The notes beneath the pieces are model-generated. The model was not told where the DNA came from, searched no databases, and was given only the letters and a program-made list of their open reading frames with translations. The position numbers were made by a program, and so were the translations under genes. Source: Flavobacteriaceae bacterium (GTDB lineage: Bacteria; Bacteroidota; Bacteroidia; Flavobacteriales; Flavobacteriaceae). Taken from it: a DNA stretch of 49,007 bases. The DNA is taken from assembly GCA_002697255.1 (NCBI GenBank), contig NZUH01000018.1, positions 26,393-75,399 of the forward strand, given 5' to 3'. Below are positions 1 through 9,534 of the stretch, piece by piece. Each line of letters starts with the position of its first letter. Position 1 is the first letter of the stretch.

Positions 1-2
1 TT

Positions 3-161
3 AATTCTATTGCTTTAATTTATTTTCTAGAAACATATTTAATTTTTATATTTTTCCCATTTCTAATAACTTTAATAAAAATTATTGCAGAACAATATAG
101 AAATTGGATTTTTGAATTAGTAATTTTAATTTTCATTCTAATTAATCTATATCCTTTTTAG
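3..161 (+). CDS. C-terminal end of an unknown membrane protein (5' cut by window)
   Basis: One frame is open from the left edge to a TAG at 159-161 and gives 52 residues. They are very hydrophobic: two likely membrane segments (about residues 10-28 and 37-50) separated by a short polar stretch containing AEQYRNW. The gene ends 16 bases before the next start, so it is probably co-transcribed with the DUF6165-like and glycosyltransferase genes. A polytopic protein of a polysaccharide locus, such as a polymerase, would fit this place, but that is inference from neighbours. Too little is present to assign a family. Confidence 0.5.
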   Translation, partial: NSIALIYFLETYLIFIFFPFLITLIKIIAEQYRNWIFELVILIFILINLYPF

Positions 162-177
162 TTAAAAAAACAAAAAC

Positions 178-564
178 ATGAAAGTAGAAGTCTCAAGCGG
201 TGAACTATTAGATAAGTTTTCAATTTTAGAGTTAAAACTGAAAAACATTACTGATGACAAAAAATTGATAAATGTTAGAAAAGAGTTTGCATCGTTGTCC
301 CCTATGGTCAAAAAAATATTTCAAAAATTTGGTAAAGATTTGATTGCTCTATACGACAATTTATGTGAAATAAATGGTCAATTATGGAATATTGAAGATG
401 ATATTAGAGAATGTGAAAGGCACAAACAATTTGGAGACAGGTTTATTGAACTAGCAAGAGCTGTATACTTCACAAATGACAAAAGAAGTGATGTGAAAAA
501 ATTAATTAATAAGCTTACAGGCTCGGGATTTATTGAAGAAAAGTCATATGAAAATTATCAATGA
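178..564 (+). CDS. DUF6165-like small cytosolic protein
   Basis: A 128-residue soluble protein with no signal peptide or membrane segment. It begins MKVEVSSGELLDKFSILELK and carries the stretches LWNIEDDIRECE and FIELARAVYFTNDKR. From memory these match the DUF6165 family, which is often found beside glycosyltransferases of LPS or capsule loci; its biochemical role is not known. It lies 16 bases after the upstream membrane protein and 22 bases before the family 9 glycosyltransferase, so the three look like one transcript. The family name is from recall and could be wrong; that the gene is real is clear from its length and position. Confidence 0.7.
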   Translation: MKVEVSSGELLDKFSILELKLKNITDDKKLINVRKEFASLSPMVKKIFQKFGKDLIALYDNLCEINGQLWNIEDDIRECERHKQFGDRFIELARAVYFTNDKRSDVKKLINKLTGSGFIEEKSYENYQ

Positions 565-586
565 AAAATAAGCTAAACTTTAAAAG

Positions 587-1600
587 TTGAATAAGCATAT
601 ATTAATAATAAGGTTATCTTCTCTTGGAGATGTTGCAATGTGTGTACCGGTTATAAGTGTTTTAAGAAAAAATTATCCAAAACTTAAAATAACAGTTTTG
701 ACTACAAAGTTTTTTTCTCAATTATTTAATCAAGTTCCTGACATTAATTTTATTTTTTTTGAAAAAAAATACAAAAGCCTTTTAGGACTTTGGGCTTTTA
801 AGAATGGACTAAAAAAAATTAAGGCTGACTATATTATTGATCTTCATAATGTGTTAAGGACAAAAATCCTTGACATTTTTATTAATTCAACCCCTATGTA
901 TTCAGTCCCGTTTTTAAAGCTAGATAAAGCAAGAAAAGAAAAGAAAAAAATTATTAAAGGTGGCCAGTTAAAGAGACTAAAAACAATGCATCAAAGATAT
1001 GCAGATGTTTTTCAAAAAATTAATATAAATCTAGACTTACACAAATTTTCTCAATATAAAAAAATTAACATTTCTAAAAAAAATTATAATTTTTTGAATT
1101 CTAAAAAATTAGTAGGAATAGCGCCGTTTGCAAAGCACAGCTGTAAAGAATATTCTTTGGAGAATATTATAAAAGTCATCGATTTGTTGAGATCAAAAGT
1201 TTCTGTAATTTTATTTGGTGCAGCTGGCAAAGAGCAGAGAAAGCTGAAAGACATTGCAAAGAATAGAGAAAACACCTTTTCAATAGCTGGTGAATTAACC
1301 TTAAAAGAAGAGATGGATGTAATATCAAATTTAGATTTAATGATCTCTATGGATTCCGCTAACGGACACATAGCTGCTCTTTTCGGAATTAATGTCGTTT
1401 CAATATGGGGCGCAACACATCCATTTTTAGGATACGCACCCTTTGGTCAGCCTGAAAAAAATTCAATATTAGTTGACAAAAAAAGATACCCTAAAATTCC
1501 TGTTAGCATATACGGATCTAATTGCCCAAAACAATATATAAATGCAATAAATAGCATTAAGCCTGAAAAAATATTAGACAAAATTAACGAGATAATCTAG
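587..1600 (+). CDS. Glycosyltransferase family 9 (heptosyltransferase-like)
   Basis: A 337-residue protein starting at TTG; an in-frame stop lies only two codons upstream, so this is the first possible start. The N-terminus (ILIIRLSSLGDVAMCVPVI) is the classic GT9 motif of the GT-B fold. The C-terminal half has LFGAAGKEQRKL and the donor-site region MISMDSANGHIAALFG followed by SIWGATHP, as in ADP-heptose:LPS heptosyltransferases. It should transfer a sugar, possibly heptose, to lipid A core or another surface glycan at the inner face of the inner membrane; the substrate cannot be told. Its TAG overlaps the stop of the convergent ferredoxin gene by four bases. Confidence 0.88.
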   Translation: MNKHILIIRLSSLGDVAMCVPVISVLRKNYPKLKITVLTTKFFSQLFNQVPDINFIFFEKKYKSLLGLWAFKNGLKKIKADYIIDLHNVLRTKILDIFINSTPMYSVPFLKLDKARKEKKKIIKGGQLKRLKTMHQRYADVFQKININLDLHKFSQYKKINISKKNYNFLNSKKLVGIAPFAKHSCKEYSLENIIKVIDLLRSKVSVILFGAAGKEQRKLKDIAKNRENTFSIAGELTLKEEMDVISNLDLMISMDSANGHIAALFGINVVSIWGATHPFLGYAPFGQPEKNSILVDKKRYPKIPVSIYGSNCPKQYINAINSIKPEKILDKINEII

Positions 1601-1881
1601 ATATCATCTATGTCTAATAGAATTTCATTAGATGTAGGGTAAGCCTGGCATGTAATAATAAGGCCGTCATCAATTTCATCATCTGTTAATATATAGTTTT
1701 GTTCTAAATCTACAGAACCCTTTTTTAGTCTACCAATACACGTTGCACATGCACCTCCTTTACAAGAGTATGGCGCATCAATATCGTTTTCTATGGCCGT
1801 GTCAAGAAGGGTCTTATTTTTGTCGCCAATAGCAGTAGTCTTGACCCCATCAACTTTATATGTTATTTTAATTAAATCCAA
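1597..1881 (-). CDS. 2Fe-2S ferredoxin, plant type
   Basis: A 94-residue protein that is only a ferredoxin domain. The cluster ligands are visible as C-x4-C-x2-C (CKGGACATC, about residues 40-48) plus a fourth cysteine in IITCQAYP near residue 79. The sequence resembles the C-terminal ferredoxin domain of PaaE-type reductases, but no reductase domain is attached. It should carry single electrons to an oxygenase or reductase in the cytosol; the partner is not in this window. The start is TTG, and an in-frame stop four codons further upstream limits the alternatives. It overlaps the convergent glycosyltransferase gene at the stop codons (CTAG). Confidence 0.9.
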   Translation of the reverse strand: MDLIKITYKVDGVKTTAIGDKNKTLLDTAIENDIDAPYSCKGGACATCIGRLKKGSVDLEQNYILTDDEIDDGLIITCQAYPTSNEILLDIDDI

Positions 1882-2003
1882 ATGTTTTATTTAACGCGAA
1901 TTTAATTAATTTCCGTTTCATAATAAAAAGATGATTATTTTAGCAACATGAACAATATCATTGACTTTATTATGTTTTTATAATTATATATTAATTTGAT
2001 CTA

Positions 2004-4502
2004 TTGAAAAAAGCTGTTACAACTATTTTTGCTATTTTTTTTATTTTAACTTTCCTATTAGGTTGTTCAAGAAAAAAAGATAAATTTTTAAACAAAAAAT
2101 TTCATTCGATAACAACCAAATATAATTTCCTTTTTAACGGAAATAATTTATACAACCTAGGATTAAATGAACTTGAAAATAATTTAAATGAAAATTTTTG
2201 GGAATTAATACCTGTTGAAAAGTTTAAATATTTAAATAGTGAATATGATGATGATAAGGAAACCAATTTCACAAAGTCTGAAGATAAAGCAACTTTAGCG
2301 ATTCAAAAACATTCAATGAATGTTAAGGGTAAAGAAAAAAACCCCATAATGGATCAAGCATATTTTTTATTAGGAAAATCTAGATATTTTGATAATAGAT
2401 TCATTCCCTCTCTAGAAGCGTTTAATTATATTTTATATAAATATCCAAAGAGTAAGCTTACAAACTTAGTTAAGATATGGAAGGAAAAGGTAAACATTAG
2501 ACTAGACCAAAATGATTATGCGATAAAAAATTTAAAAGAAATTTTAAATCAAGAAGATTTAAATCAATTTGAAAGATCAATGGCAAACTCCTTTATTAGC
2601 CAATCGTTTATTAATGAACAGAACATGGACAGCGCGTTGTTTTATTTAAAAAAAACAAGACTTGAAAAAGGCTTAAATTTCAGAAGAGATTTTTTGCTTG
2701 CACAGCTATTTCAGGAACTATCTATTAATGACACGGCTAATAATATTTATTCTGAGTTGATTGATCTTCATAGAAAGATCCCTAGAGATTTTTATATTAA
2801 CTCATATATAAAAAGATCTATGATTTCTGATTCGATAGACAGATCAATTACTGAATTAAAAGTATTGGCAAAAAATATTGAGAATATAGATTTTTTAGAC
2901 CTAATTTATCATCAGACTGGCATGTTGTACTTAAAAAAAGGAGCATTACTAAAAAAAGATAAAAGTTTTTTTAAAAAATCAGATTCTTTAGCTGTAGAAT
3001 ATTTTAACAAATCTTTAAGAATAGATTCTGATGAGGAGTTTTTAATAGCCAAGAATTACAGTGAATTAGCAGAATTAAATTTTAGAAATAAAAAATATTT
3101 AAAAGCAGGGTTGTATTACGACAGTACATTGGCTGAAATTAACATAAAAGCTAAGAAATACAGAAAGATAAAAAAGAAGCGAGATAATTTAAATGATTTA
3201 ATATTTTATGAAACTCAAACATCAAAACTAGACAGTATTATGTTTTTGGTAGAAATGTCTGATTTTGAAAGAAAAGAGTTTTTTAACCAATATGTTTCCA
3301 AGCTTGAGAAAAGGAAAAAAGAAGAGGGGGTAAAAAGCAATAATTTAGGCTCTGAAAATTTCATTTCTTCTGGAATTAACCCAGAAAATGCTACTTTTTA
3401 TTTTTATAACCCATCAGTCGTGGCATACGGCAAAACGGATTTTAATAATAAGTGGGGAAATAGAAAGCTTCAAGATAACTGGAGATGGTCAATTACGGAA
3501 AAAAATTTACAGGAGAATACAATTAATAATGAATCATATTTAATAAACAGGGATAGCTTACTTTCTGCGACTTACTATATTAGCTTGATTCCAAAAGAAT
3601 TACAAGAAATAGATAGTATAAAGCTTACAAGAAATGAAGGGTATTTTAAGCTGGGCGCTATTTACAGAGATCAGTTTGAAGAGTATAGCCTGTCTAATAA
3701 ATTTTTTCATAGATTATTAGACAATAACCCAAGTGAAGAGTTATTCTTGCCGGCTAAGTATTTTATTTATAAAAATTTTATGGACTTAAAAGAGTTAGGG
3801 CTAGCCAATGAAATTAAAAAATATATTATTAAAAATTATAAAGACTCTAAATATGCAGCAATTTTATTAGACCCAAGTAAGTCAATATTCAATGACGATG
3901 CGTCTGACTCCTATGAGCGGATATATTCTTTATATGAAGATCAAAAATATTTAGAAGTAATTTCAAATTGCGATAAATATATTAATTCATACAATGGAGA
4001 CAAAATTGTACCTAAATTTGAGCTTTTAAAAGCTTTAGCTATAGCTAGAGCTTATGGTTTTGAAAAATATAAAAAATCGTTACAATTTATAAAATTGAAT
4101 TATTCAAGTACCGTTGAAGGCAAAGAGGCGGAAATATTACTGAAAGAAGTACTTCCTCTTTTAGAAGATCAATCTTTTGAAGAGAATAAGCTATCTGATA
4201 ATTACAAAATAATATATACATTTAACTCTACATTATCTCAAAGTATAGATTCTCAAGTCGCTGATTTAGAAGAGTATATAAAAGGTGAGGATTTTTTAGA
4301 CTTAAGAGTTTCTGAAGATTATTACAATAATATTATTACATTTGTTGTAATACATGGTTTGAAGAGTTATGATGGTGGCATGGGGCTGAAAGAAAGGTTA
4401 GATAATATTATAAGGAAAAAGTCGATCACATCATTTGTAATATCTTCTAAAAATTATAAAACTATTCAGATTCATAAAAATTTAGAAACATTTAAGAATT
4501 AA
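2004..4502 (+). CDS. sprE: Type IX secretion / gliding TPR lipoprotein PorW/SprE
   Basis: An 832-residue lipoprotein. The signal peptide ends in LLGC with Cys21 as the lipidation site, followed by KFHSITTKYNFLFNG, a stretch I recall as typical of SprE/PorW. Degenerate TPR-like helical repeats fill residues about 100-380 and 560-720. The C-terminus (FVVIHGLKSYDGGMG and ISSKNYKTIQIHKNLE) also fits the family. SprE/PorW is a periplasmic-side lipoprotein needed for the type IX secretion system and gliding; it is reported to link PorKLMN-type core parts to the translocon. It starts at TTG and is followed after 11 bases by a bactofilin, an arrangement I know from other Flavobacteriaceae next to the atp genes. 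Confidence 0.85.
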   Translation: MKKAVTTIFAIFFILTFLLGCSRKKDKFLNKKFHSITTKYNFLFNGNNLYNLGLNELENNLNENFWELIPVEKFKYLNSEYDDDKETNFTKSEDKATLAIQKHSMNVKGKEKNPIMDQAYFLLGKSRYFDNRFIPSLEAFNYILYKYPKSKLTNLVKIWKEKVNIRLDQNDYAIKNLKEILNQEDLNQFERSMANSFISQSFINEQNMDSALFYLKKTRLEKGLNFRRDFLLAQLFQELSINDTANNIYSELIDLHRKIPRDFYINSYIKRSMISDSIDRSITELKVLAKNIENIDFLDLIYHQTGMLYLKKGALLKKDKSFFKKSDSLAVEYFNKSLRIDSDEEFLIAKNYSELAELNFRNKKYLKAGLYYDSTLAEINIKAKKYRKIKKKRDNLNDLIFYETQTSKLDSIMFLVEMSDFERKEFFNQYVSKLEKRKKEEGVKSNNLGSENFISSGINPENATFYFYNPSVVAYGKTDFNNKWGNRKLQDNWRWSITEKNLQENTINNESYLINRDSLLSATYYISLIPKELQEIDSIKLTRNEGYFKLGAIYRDQFEEYSLSNKFFHRLLDNNPSEELFLPAKYFIYKNFMDLKELGLANEIKKYIIKNYKDSKYAAILLDPSKSIFNDDASDSYERIYSLYEDQKYLEVISNCDKYINSYNGDKIVPKFELLKALAIARAYGFEKYKKSLQFIKLNYSSTVEGKEAEILLKEVLPLLEDQSFEENKLSDNYKIIYTFNSTLSQSIDSQVADLEEYIKGEDFLDLRVSEDYYNNIITFVVIHGLKSYDGGMGLKERLDNIIRKKSITSFVISSKNYKTIQIHKNLETFKN

Positions 4503-4513
4503 AACAATTAAAT

Positions 4514-4903
4514 ATGAATAATACAAATCAGCAAAATATGATAACTCAAGGCACAACATTAGATGGAAACATCCACAGCCAAGGAGATTTTAGAGTTGAG
4601 GGAAATATTAAAGGAGACATAAAAACATCTGGAAAAATAGTTGTTGGTAAAACAGGAGTAATTAATGGAAGTTTAGACGCAGAGAGCGCTGATTTTGAAG
4701 GGAGCTTTTCGGGCAAATTAAAATTAACGGGAATGTTAACTCTTAGATCATCTGCATACATTGAAGGTGAGGTAGAAATATCAAAATTATCCGTAGAGCC
4801 CGGGGCAACATTTAATGCAACATGCATTATGAAAGGCGGAGTTAAAGAATTAAAAAAGAGTGAAGAAAAAGACTCAACCGAAAAAAAAGAAAAGTCAGCA
4901 TAA
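4514..4903 (+). CDS. Bactofilin (polymer-forming cytoskeletal protein)
   Basis: A 129-residue protein with the bactofilin beta-helix core at about residues 12-110: short repeats such as GNIHSQGDFRVEGNIKGD, then KTSGKIVVGKTG and INGSLDAESADFEGSFSG. The tail is charged and lysine/glutamate rich. Bactofilins polymerise without nucleotide into filaments under the inner membrane and act in cell shape, wall growth or localisation of envelope machines. Here it sits directly after sprE. Its last 44 bases are also the start of the AtpZ gene in another frame, so translation is probably coupled. Confidence 0.92.
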   Translation: MNNTNQQNMITQGTTLDGNIHSQGDFRVEGNIKGDIKTSGKIVVGKTGVINGSLDAESADFEGSFSGKLKLTGMLTLRSSAYIEGEVEISKLSVEPGATFNATCIMKGGVKELKKSEEKDSTEKKEKSA

Positions 4904-5087
4904 TTTCATAATTTTCTCACAGATGGCATTTCAAATGCTAATTATTATTGGGGGAGGAATATTTTTAGGCCTAAAAATTGATGCTCATTATAATAACTTA
5001 AATAATTTTTTCACAATTTTATTTTCTCTAGTTTCAATAGCAATTTCTATATATTATATTACAAGTCAAGTAACAAAAAATGGGTAA
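4860..5087 (+). CDS. AtpZ/AtpI-family small membrane protein of the F-ATPase
   Basis: A 75-residue protein with a lysine-rich N-terminus and two membrane segments (about residues 22-40 and 48-68), matching the AtpZ/F1F0-ATPase gene 1 family. The motif GGGIFLGLKIDAHY is typical. Members assist assembly of the Fo part or magnesium/calcium transport; which applies here is unknown. The GTG start at 4860 gives a 44-base overlap with the bactofilin gene. A later ATG at 4923 is possible but would remove the basic N-terminus usual in the family. The next gene overlaps it by eight bases. Confidence 0.8.
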   Translation: MKKKTQPKKKKSQHNFIIFSQMAFQMLIIIGGGIFLGLKIDAHYNNLNNFFTILFSLVSIAISIYYITSQVTKNG

Positions 5088-5466
5088 TATTCTAAAAAAA
5101 AATATAGATTTTACTATCTTTTTCTTATTTACAATTCTGTTATACAATCTTCATTCAAATTTGGAATTTAATTATTCAATCTTTGATAAAACACCCATTA
5201 ATTCTATCTATATATTTAATTTTTTTGCAATTTTAATCTTTTTGACAGGTTCAAGGCTGAATATAAAACATCAGTTAGTTAACCCGCTGACCTTTTTCAT
5301 TTTGCTCACATTAATTAAAATGCTTGCTACAATAATTTTCTTTATTTACTATAACCTAGGGTCCTTTTATGATATTAAAATAGTTGCGTATCATTTTTTC
5401 CCAGTTTATTTTTTATTCCTTTCATTTGAAATTTTTAGCCTAAAAAAAACGTTGAATAATATTTAA
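5080..5466 (+). CDS. Small four-helix membrane protein before atpB (DUF6168-like)
   Basis: A 128-residue, strongly hydrophobic protein with four predicted membrane segments (about residues 10-27, 42-60, 68-90 and 98-120). It overlaps AtpZ by eight bases and precedes atpB by 85 bases. Its place, size and layout match a protein that many Flavobacteriaceae carry here, which I recall as DUF6168. By position it may stand in for the AtpI protein of other bacteria, which has a related layout, but this is inference only. The family name is moderately certain and the function unknown. Confidence 0.65.
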   Translation: MGNILKKNIDFTIFFLFTILLYNLHSNLEFNYSIFDKTPINSIYIFNFFAILIFLTGSRLNIKHQLVNPLTFFILLTLIKMLATIIFFIYYNLGSFYDIKIVAYHFFPVYFLFLSFEIFSLKKTLNNI

Positions 5467-5487
5467 AAACTTCTTCTTTTTTTTTTG

Positions 5488-5518
5488 TTTGAAATTTCCT
5501 TTTATGTGTGTACATTTG
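5488..5518 (+). promoter_or_regulatory. Bacteroidota-type promoter for atpB operon
   Basis: TTTG at 5488-5491 is followed after exactly 19 bases by TACATTTG at 5511-5518. This fits the Bacteroidota housekeeping consensus (-33 TTTG, about 19 bases, -7 TAnnTTTG). Transcription would start near 5525, about 27 bases before the atpB ATG. It is the best promoter in the window and separates the ATPase genes proper from the sprE-bactofilin-AtpZ block. Confidence 0.75.
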
Positions 5519-5551
5519 CAACCATAATTAATAGAAGAAATTTTAGCAAAA

Positions 5552-6640
5552 ATGCTTTTAAGATTTTCAACGAAATTTTTCTTAATTTTTTTCTTTCTTT
5601 TTTTTGGAAGTAGCATTGCTTTTTCGGCAGAAAAGTTTGATGATCAAAAAGACTTTGATGTAAATGAAATGATAATGCATCATATTAAAGACTCACATGA
5701 ATTTCATATAATGGATATTAATGGACATGGAGTTTCTTTTCCTCTGCCTGTTATACTTTGGACAGAAAATGGACTGGTCTCATTTCTTTCTTCCGAGTTT
5801 GATCATGATGATTCGGGGGCAGTAGTTGTTAACAGAAAGGGCCAATCTTTTGTTAAATATCATGAAAAAATACTTTATGCAAGTGATGAAAAAAACGGTA
5901 ATTATGTTTCTTATGATGAAGAAGGGAATATTTTAAATAAAAAACCATTAGACCTCTCAATAACCAAGCTTGTTTTTTCAATGTTTATTTCCATGATTTT
6001 ATTAGTGATTATTTTTGTAGCTACTGCTAAAACTTATTCTGGTTCAGTAAAAGGAGAACCAACAGGATTGAGTAAATTTACAGAGCCTTTAATTATTTTT
6101 ATAAAAGATGAGGTAGCAGTGCCAATGATTGGAGAAACAAATTACAATAGGTATATGCCTTTCTTATTAACACTTTTCTTTTTCATTTGGATTAATAATC
6201 TTATGGGGCTAATTCCTTTCTTTCCTTTTAGTGCAAATCTTAGTGGGAATATTGCTTTTACATTTGTGCTGGCTGCGATTACATTTATTATTACAACATT
6301 AGTTGCCAATAAAGATTATTGGAAACATATTTTTTGGATGCCAGGGATTCCTGTTCCTATGAAGCTTTTCCTTGCACCAATTGAATTTTTAGGAATTTTT
6401 ATTAAGCCCATATCTTTGATGATAAGGTTATTTGCAAATATTTCAGCTGGGCATATTATAGTATTAAGCTTGATATCATTAATATTTATATTTAAGAGTA
6501 TCTGGTTAGCGCCAGCGTCGTTATTCTTTTCAGTATTTATTAGTCTTATCGAAGTTTTAGTTGTTGCCATTCAGGCATATATATTTACAATGTTGTCTGC
6601 CTTATACATAGGTAGTGCAATTGAAGAACACGAACATTAA
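5552..6640 (+). CDS. atpB: F0F1 ATP synthase subunit a
   Basis: A 362-residue subunit a, the membrane stator that forms the proton half-channels against the c-ring. The essential arginine is visible as Arg292 in SLMIRLFANISAGH, and the helix ending in EVLVVAIQAYIFTML is the usual last segment. Compared with the E. coli protein (about 270 residues) it has an N-terminal extension: a signal-like segment ending near residue 26 (FSAEK), then about 110 residues of predicted periplasmic sequence containing VILWTENGLVSFLSSEF. This extension is normal in Bacteroidota. It heads the operon behind the promoter at 5488-5518. Confidence 0.97.
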   Translation: MLLRFSTKFFLIFFFLFFGSSIAFSAEKFDDQKDFDVNEMIMHHIKDSHEFHIMDINGHGVSFPLPVILWTENGLVSFLSSEFDHDDSGAVVVNRKGQSFVKYHEKILYASDEKNGNYVSYDEEGNILNKKPLDLSITKLVFSMFISMILLVIIFVATAKTYSGSVKGEPTGLSKFTEPLIIFIKDEVAVPMIGETNYNRYMPFLLTLFFFIWINNLMGLIPFFPFSANLSGNIAFTFVLAAITFIITTLVANKDYWKHIFWMPGIPVPMKLFLAPIEFLGIFIKPISLMIRLFANISAGHIIVLSLISLIFIFKSIWLAPASLFFSVFISLIEVLVVAIQAYIFTMLSALYIGSAIEEHEH

Positions 6641-6646
6641 TTTTAA

Positions 6647-6898
<252 letters not shown>

Positions 6899-6926
6899 GT
6901 ACTTATATTAACATTAATTAACTAAT

Positions 6927-7421
6927 ATGGATTTAGTTACACCAGACATTGGTCTTATTTTTTGGACTACAGTTTCTTTTGGGATCCTGTATTTCGTTCT
7001 CGCAAAATTTGCATGGAAACCTATTTTAGGGGCTGTCAATGAAAGAGAAAAGTCTATCAAAGACGCACTTTCTGCGGCTGAAAAAGCCAAAGATGAAATG
7101 GAAAATTTAAAGTCTGATAATGAAAAGATTTTAAATGAAGCAAAGCTTCAAAGAGAATTGTTATTAAAAGAAGCCAGAGAAATAAAATCAAAAATAATTT
7201 TTGATGCTGAAAATGAAGCGACTGAAAAGGCAAATAAGCTGATTGAGTCTGCTAAAACAGCAATTGAAAATGAAAAGACTGCTGCAATGAAAGAATTAAA
7301 AAACACTGTTGTAGACCTTTCGCTTAATATTGCTGAAAAATTACTTTCTAAGGAATTAGAAAATAAGGATAAGCAACTAGAAAATATTCAAGAGATTCTA
7401 GACAAAACAAAATTAAATTAA
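6927..7421 (+). CDS. atpF: F0F1 ATP synthase subunit b
   Basis: A 164-residue subunit b: one N-terminal membrane segment (about residues 8-28, IFWTTVSFGILYFVLAKF) and then a long charged helix rich in Glu, Lys and Ala. It forms the peripheral stalk that holds alpha3beta3 still against rotation. The motif AWKPILGAVNEREKSIKDAL is typical of bacterial b subunits. Length is normal. Its TAA overlaps the atpH ATG by one base (TAATG), so translation is probably coupled. Confidence 0.97.
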   Translation: MDLVTPDIGLIFWTTVSFGILYFVLAKFAWKPILGAVNEREKSIKDALSAAEKAKDEMENLKSDNEKILNEAKLQRELLLKEAREIKSKIIFDAENEATEKANKLIESAKTAIENEKTAAMKELKNTVVDLSLNIAEKLLSKELENKDKQLENIQEILDKTKLN

Positions 7422-7951
7422 TGCAATCAAGAGCAGCCATAAGATACGCAAAAGCAATATTTGAAATTGCTGTTGAAGAGAATACAATAGATGATATTTT
7501 CCATGACATGAGCACTATTGACTCTTTATCAAATGACTCCTCAGATTTCAAAAATTTATTGACTAATTCACAGATTAAATATCAAGATAAGAAAAATGCA
7601 ATCTTGTCATTAATCAAAAATTATAGCAGATTAACTGTAAAATTGATTGACTTGCTTATCAATAACAAAAGAATTTACATAGTTAATGACATTGCTAATA
7701 GCTTTATACAATTATATAACCGTCACAATGATATTAAGGAAGCTGTGGTTATAACAGCCACCCCAATTAATAAAGACTTAGAAGAAAAAATTCTTTCCAA
7801 GATTAATGTTGCTGACATTAAATCAATTAATCTAAAAAACATAGTGAATCCAAGTATTCTTGGAGGCTTCATTATAAGATTTGATGGAAAAGAGTATAAT
7901 GCAAGCGTAAAGCAAAATTTAAACAATTTAAAAACCGAACTTACAAATTAA
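7421..7951 (+). CDS. atpH: F0F1 ATP synthase subunit delta
   Basis: A 176-residue delta (OSCP-like) subunit. It starts with [17 protein letters not shown], the usual first helix, and ends with the conserved small domain [20 protein letters not shown]. It joins the b stalk to the top of F1. It overlaps atpF by one base and lies five bases before atpA. Nothing is missing against the usual length. Confidence 0.96.
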   Translation: MQSRAAIRYAKAIFEIAVEENTIDDIFHDMSTIDSLSNDSSDFKNLLTNSQIKYQDKKNAILSLIKNYSRLTVKLIDLLINNKRIYIVNDIANSFIQLYNRHNDIKEAVVITATPINKDLEEKILSKINVADIKSINLKNIVNPSILGGFIIRFDGKEYNASVKQNLNNLKTELTN

Positions 7952-7956
7952 ATAAT

Positions 7957-9531
7957 ATGGCCGAGGTAAATCCTGCTGAGATTTCAGCAATATTAAAAAA
8001 ACAATTAAAAGATTTTGACTCTTCTTCGTCATTAAACGAAATCGGAAGTGTTCTAACTGTTGGTGATGGAATTGCAAGAGCATATGGACTTTCAAATGCT
8101 CAATACGGAGAACTTGTGGAGTTTTCAAATGGAACTCAAGGAATTGTTCTTAATTTAGAAGAAGACAATGTTGGAATAGTGCTTCTTGGTACGTCCACAG
8201 ACATTAAAGAAGGAGACACTGTTAAAAGAACTTCTACAATAGCTTCTGTTAAAGTTGGTGAAGGTATTGTGGGAAGAGTTGTTGACACTTTAGGTAATCC
8301 AATTGATGGGAAAGGAGATTTAGCTGGAGATCTTTATGAAATGCCACTGGAAAGGAAAGCACCTGGAGTTATTTTTAGACAGCCTGTAAATGAACCACTT
8401 CAAACAGGAATAAAGTCAGTTGATGCAATGATTCCAATTGGAAGAGGTCAAAGAGAATTAGTTATTGGTGACAGACAAACTGGTAAAACAACAGTTTGTA
8501 TTGATACAATTTTAAATCAAAAAGAATTTTATGATGCAGGAAAACCTGTTTATTGTATTTATGTTGCTGTAGGACAAAAGGCATCCACCGTTGCTGGAAT
8601 TGCAAAAATTTTAGAAGACAAAGGAGCCTTAGCATATACAACAATTGTTGCAGCAAATGCCTCTGACCCAGCAGCTATGCAGGTCTATGCTCCTTTCACA
8701 GGCGCTTCTATTGGAGAATATTTTAGAGATACTGGAAGACCAGCTCTAATCATATATGACGACTTATCAAAGCAAGCAGTTGCATACCGTGAAATTTCAC
8801 TATTATTAAGGAGGCCCCCTGGAAGAGAAGCATATCCTGGAGATGTTTTTTATCTTCATTCAAGATTATTAGAAAGAGCCGCAAAGGTTATTAATGATGA
8901 TACAATTGCTAAAGACATGAACGATCTTCCAGAGTCACTTATATCGAAAGTAAAAGGAGGAGGATCTTTAACCGCATTACCGATTATTGAAACCCAGGCA
9001 GGAGATGTTTCTGCTTACATCCCTACAAATGTAATTTCCATTACCGATGGTCAGATTTTTCTAGAGTCAGATTTATTTAACTCTGGAGTTAGACCTGCGA
9101 TTAATGTGGGTATTTCCGTTTCGAGGGTAGGAGGTTCAGCTCAGATTAAATCAATGAAAAAAGTTTCGGGGACACTTAAACTTGATCAGGCACAATTTAG
9201 AGAATTAGAAGCCTTTGCAAAATTTGGATCCGATCTTGATGCAGCAACACTTAATGTTATTGAAAAAGGAAAGCGAAACGTAGAAATTTTAAAACAAGCT
9301 CAAAATGATCCGTTTAAAGTTGAAGATCAGGTTGCGATAATTTATGTTGGCTCCAAGAATCTACTAAGGGATATCCCTGTCGATAAGATAAAAGATTTTG
9401 AATCTGAATATATAAGAGTTCTGAACGACAAACACTTAGACGTATTGTTAATGATTAAACAAGGTAAATTAACCGATGAAGTCACAGGGACATTAGAAAA
9501 AGTATGTACTGACTTGGTGGCAATGTTTTAA
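7957..9531 (+). CDS. atpA: F0F1 ATP synthase subunit alpha
   Basis: A 524-residue alpha subunit. The P-loop is GDRQTGKT at residues 171-178. The signature [17 protein letters not shown] lies near residue 380, and the arginine-finger region SVSRVGG is intact. Alpha forms the non-catalytic nucleotide sites and supplies the arginine finger to beta. It is followed after three bases by atpG. The catalytic beta and the epsilon subunit (atpD, atpC) are not in this operon; in Bacteroidota they commonly lie at a separate locus. Confidence 0.98.
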   Translation: MAEVNPAEISAILKKQLKDFDSSSSLNEIGSVLTVGDGIARAYGLSNAQYGELVEFSNGTQGIVLNLEEDNVGIVLLGTSTDIKEGDTVKRTSTIASVKVGEGIVGRVVDTLGNPIDGKGDLAGDLYEMPLERKAPGVIFRQPVNEPLQTGIKSVDAMIPIGRGQRELVIGDRQTGKTTVCIDTILNQKEFYDAGKPVYCIYVAVGQKASTVAGIAKILEDKGALAYTTIVAANASDPAAMQVYAPFTGASIGEYFRDTGRPALIIYDDLSKQAVAYREISLLLRRPPGREAYPGDVFYLHSRLLERAAKVINDDTIAKDMNDLPESLISKVKGGGSLTALPIIETQAGDVSAYIPTNVISITDGQIFLESDLFNSGVRPAINVGISVSRVGGSAQIKSMKKVSGTLKLDQAQFRELEAFAKFGSDLDAATLNVIEKGKRNVEILKQAQNDPFKVEDQVAIIYVGSKNLLRDIPVDKIKDFESEYIRVLNDKHLDVLLMIKQGKLTDEVTGTLEKVCTDLVAMF

Positions 9532-9534
9532 AAA

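Noticed and set aside
4546-4827. Minus-strand frame across the bactofilin gene
   Set aside because: Fully antisense to a well-supported bactofilin; Pro/Ser-rich composition typical of a shadow frame.
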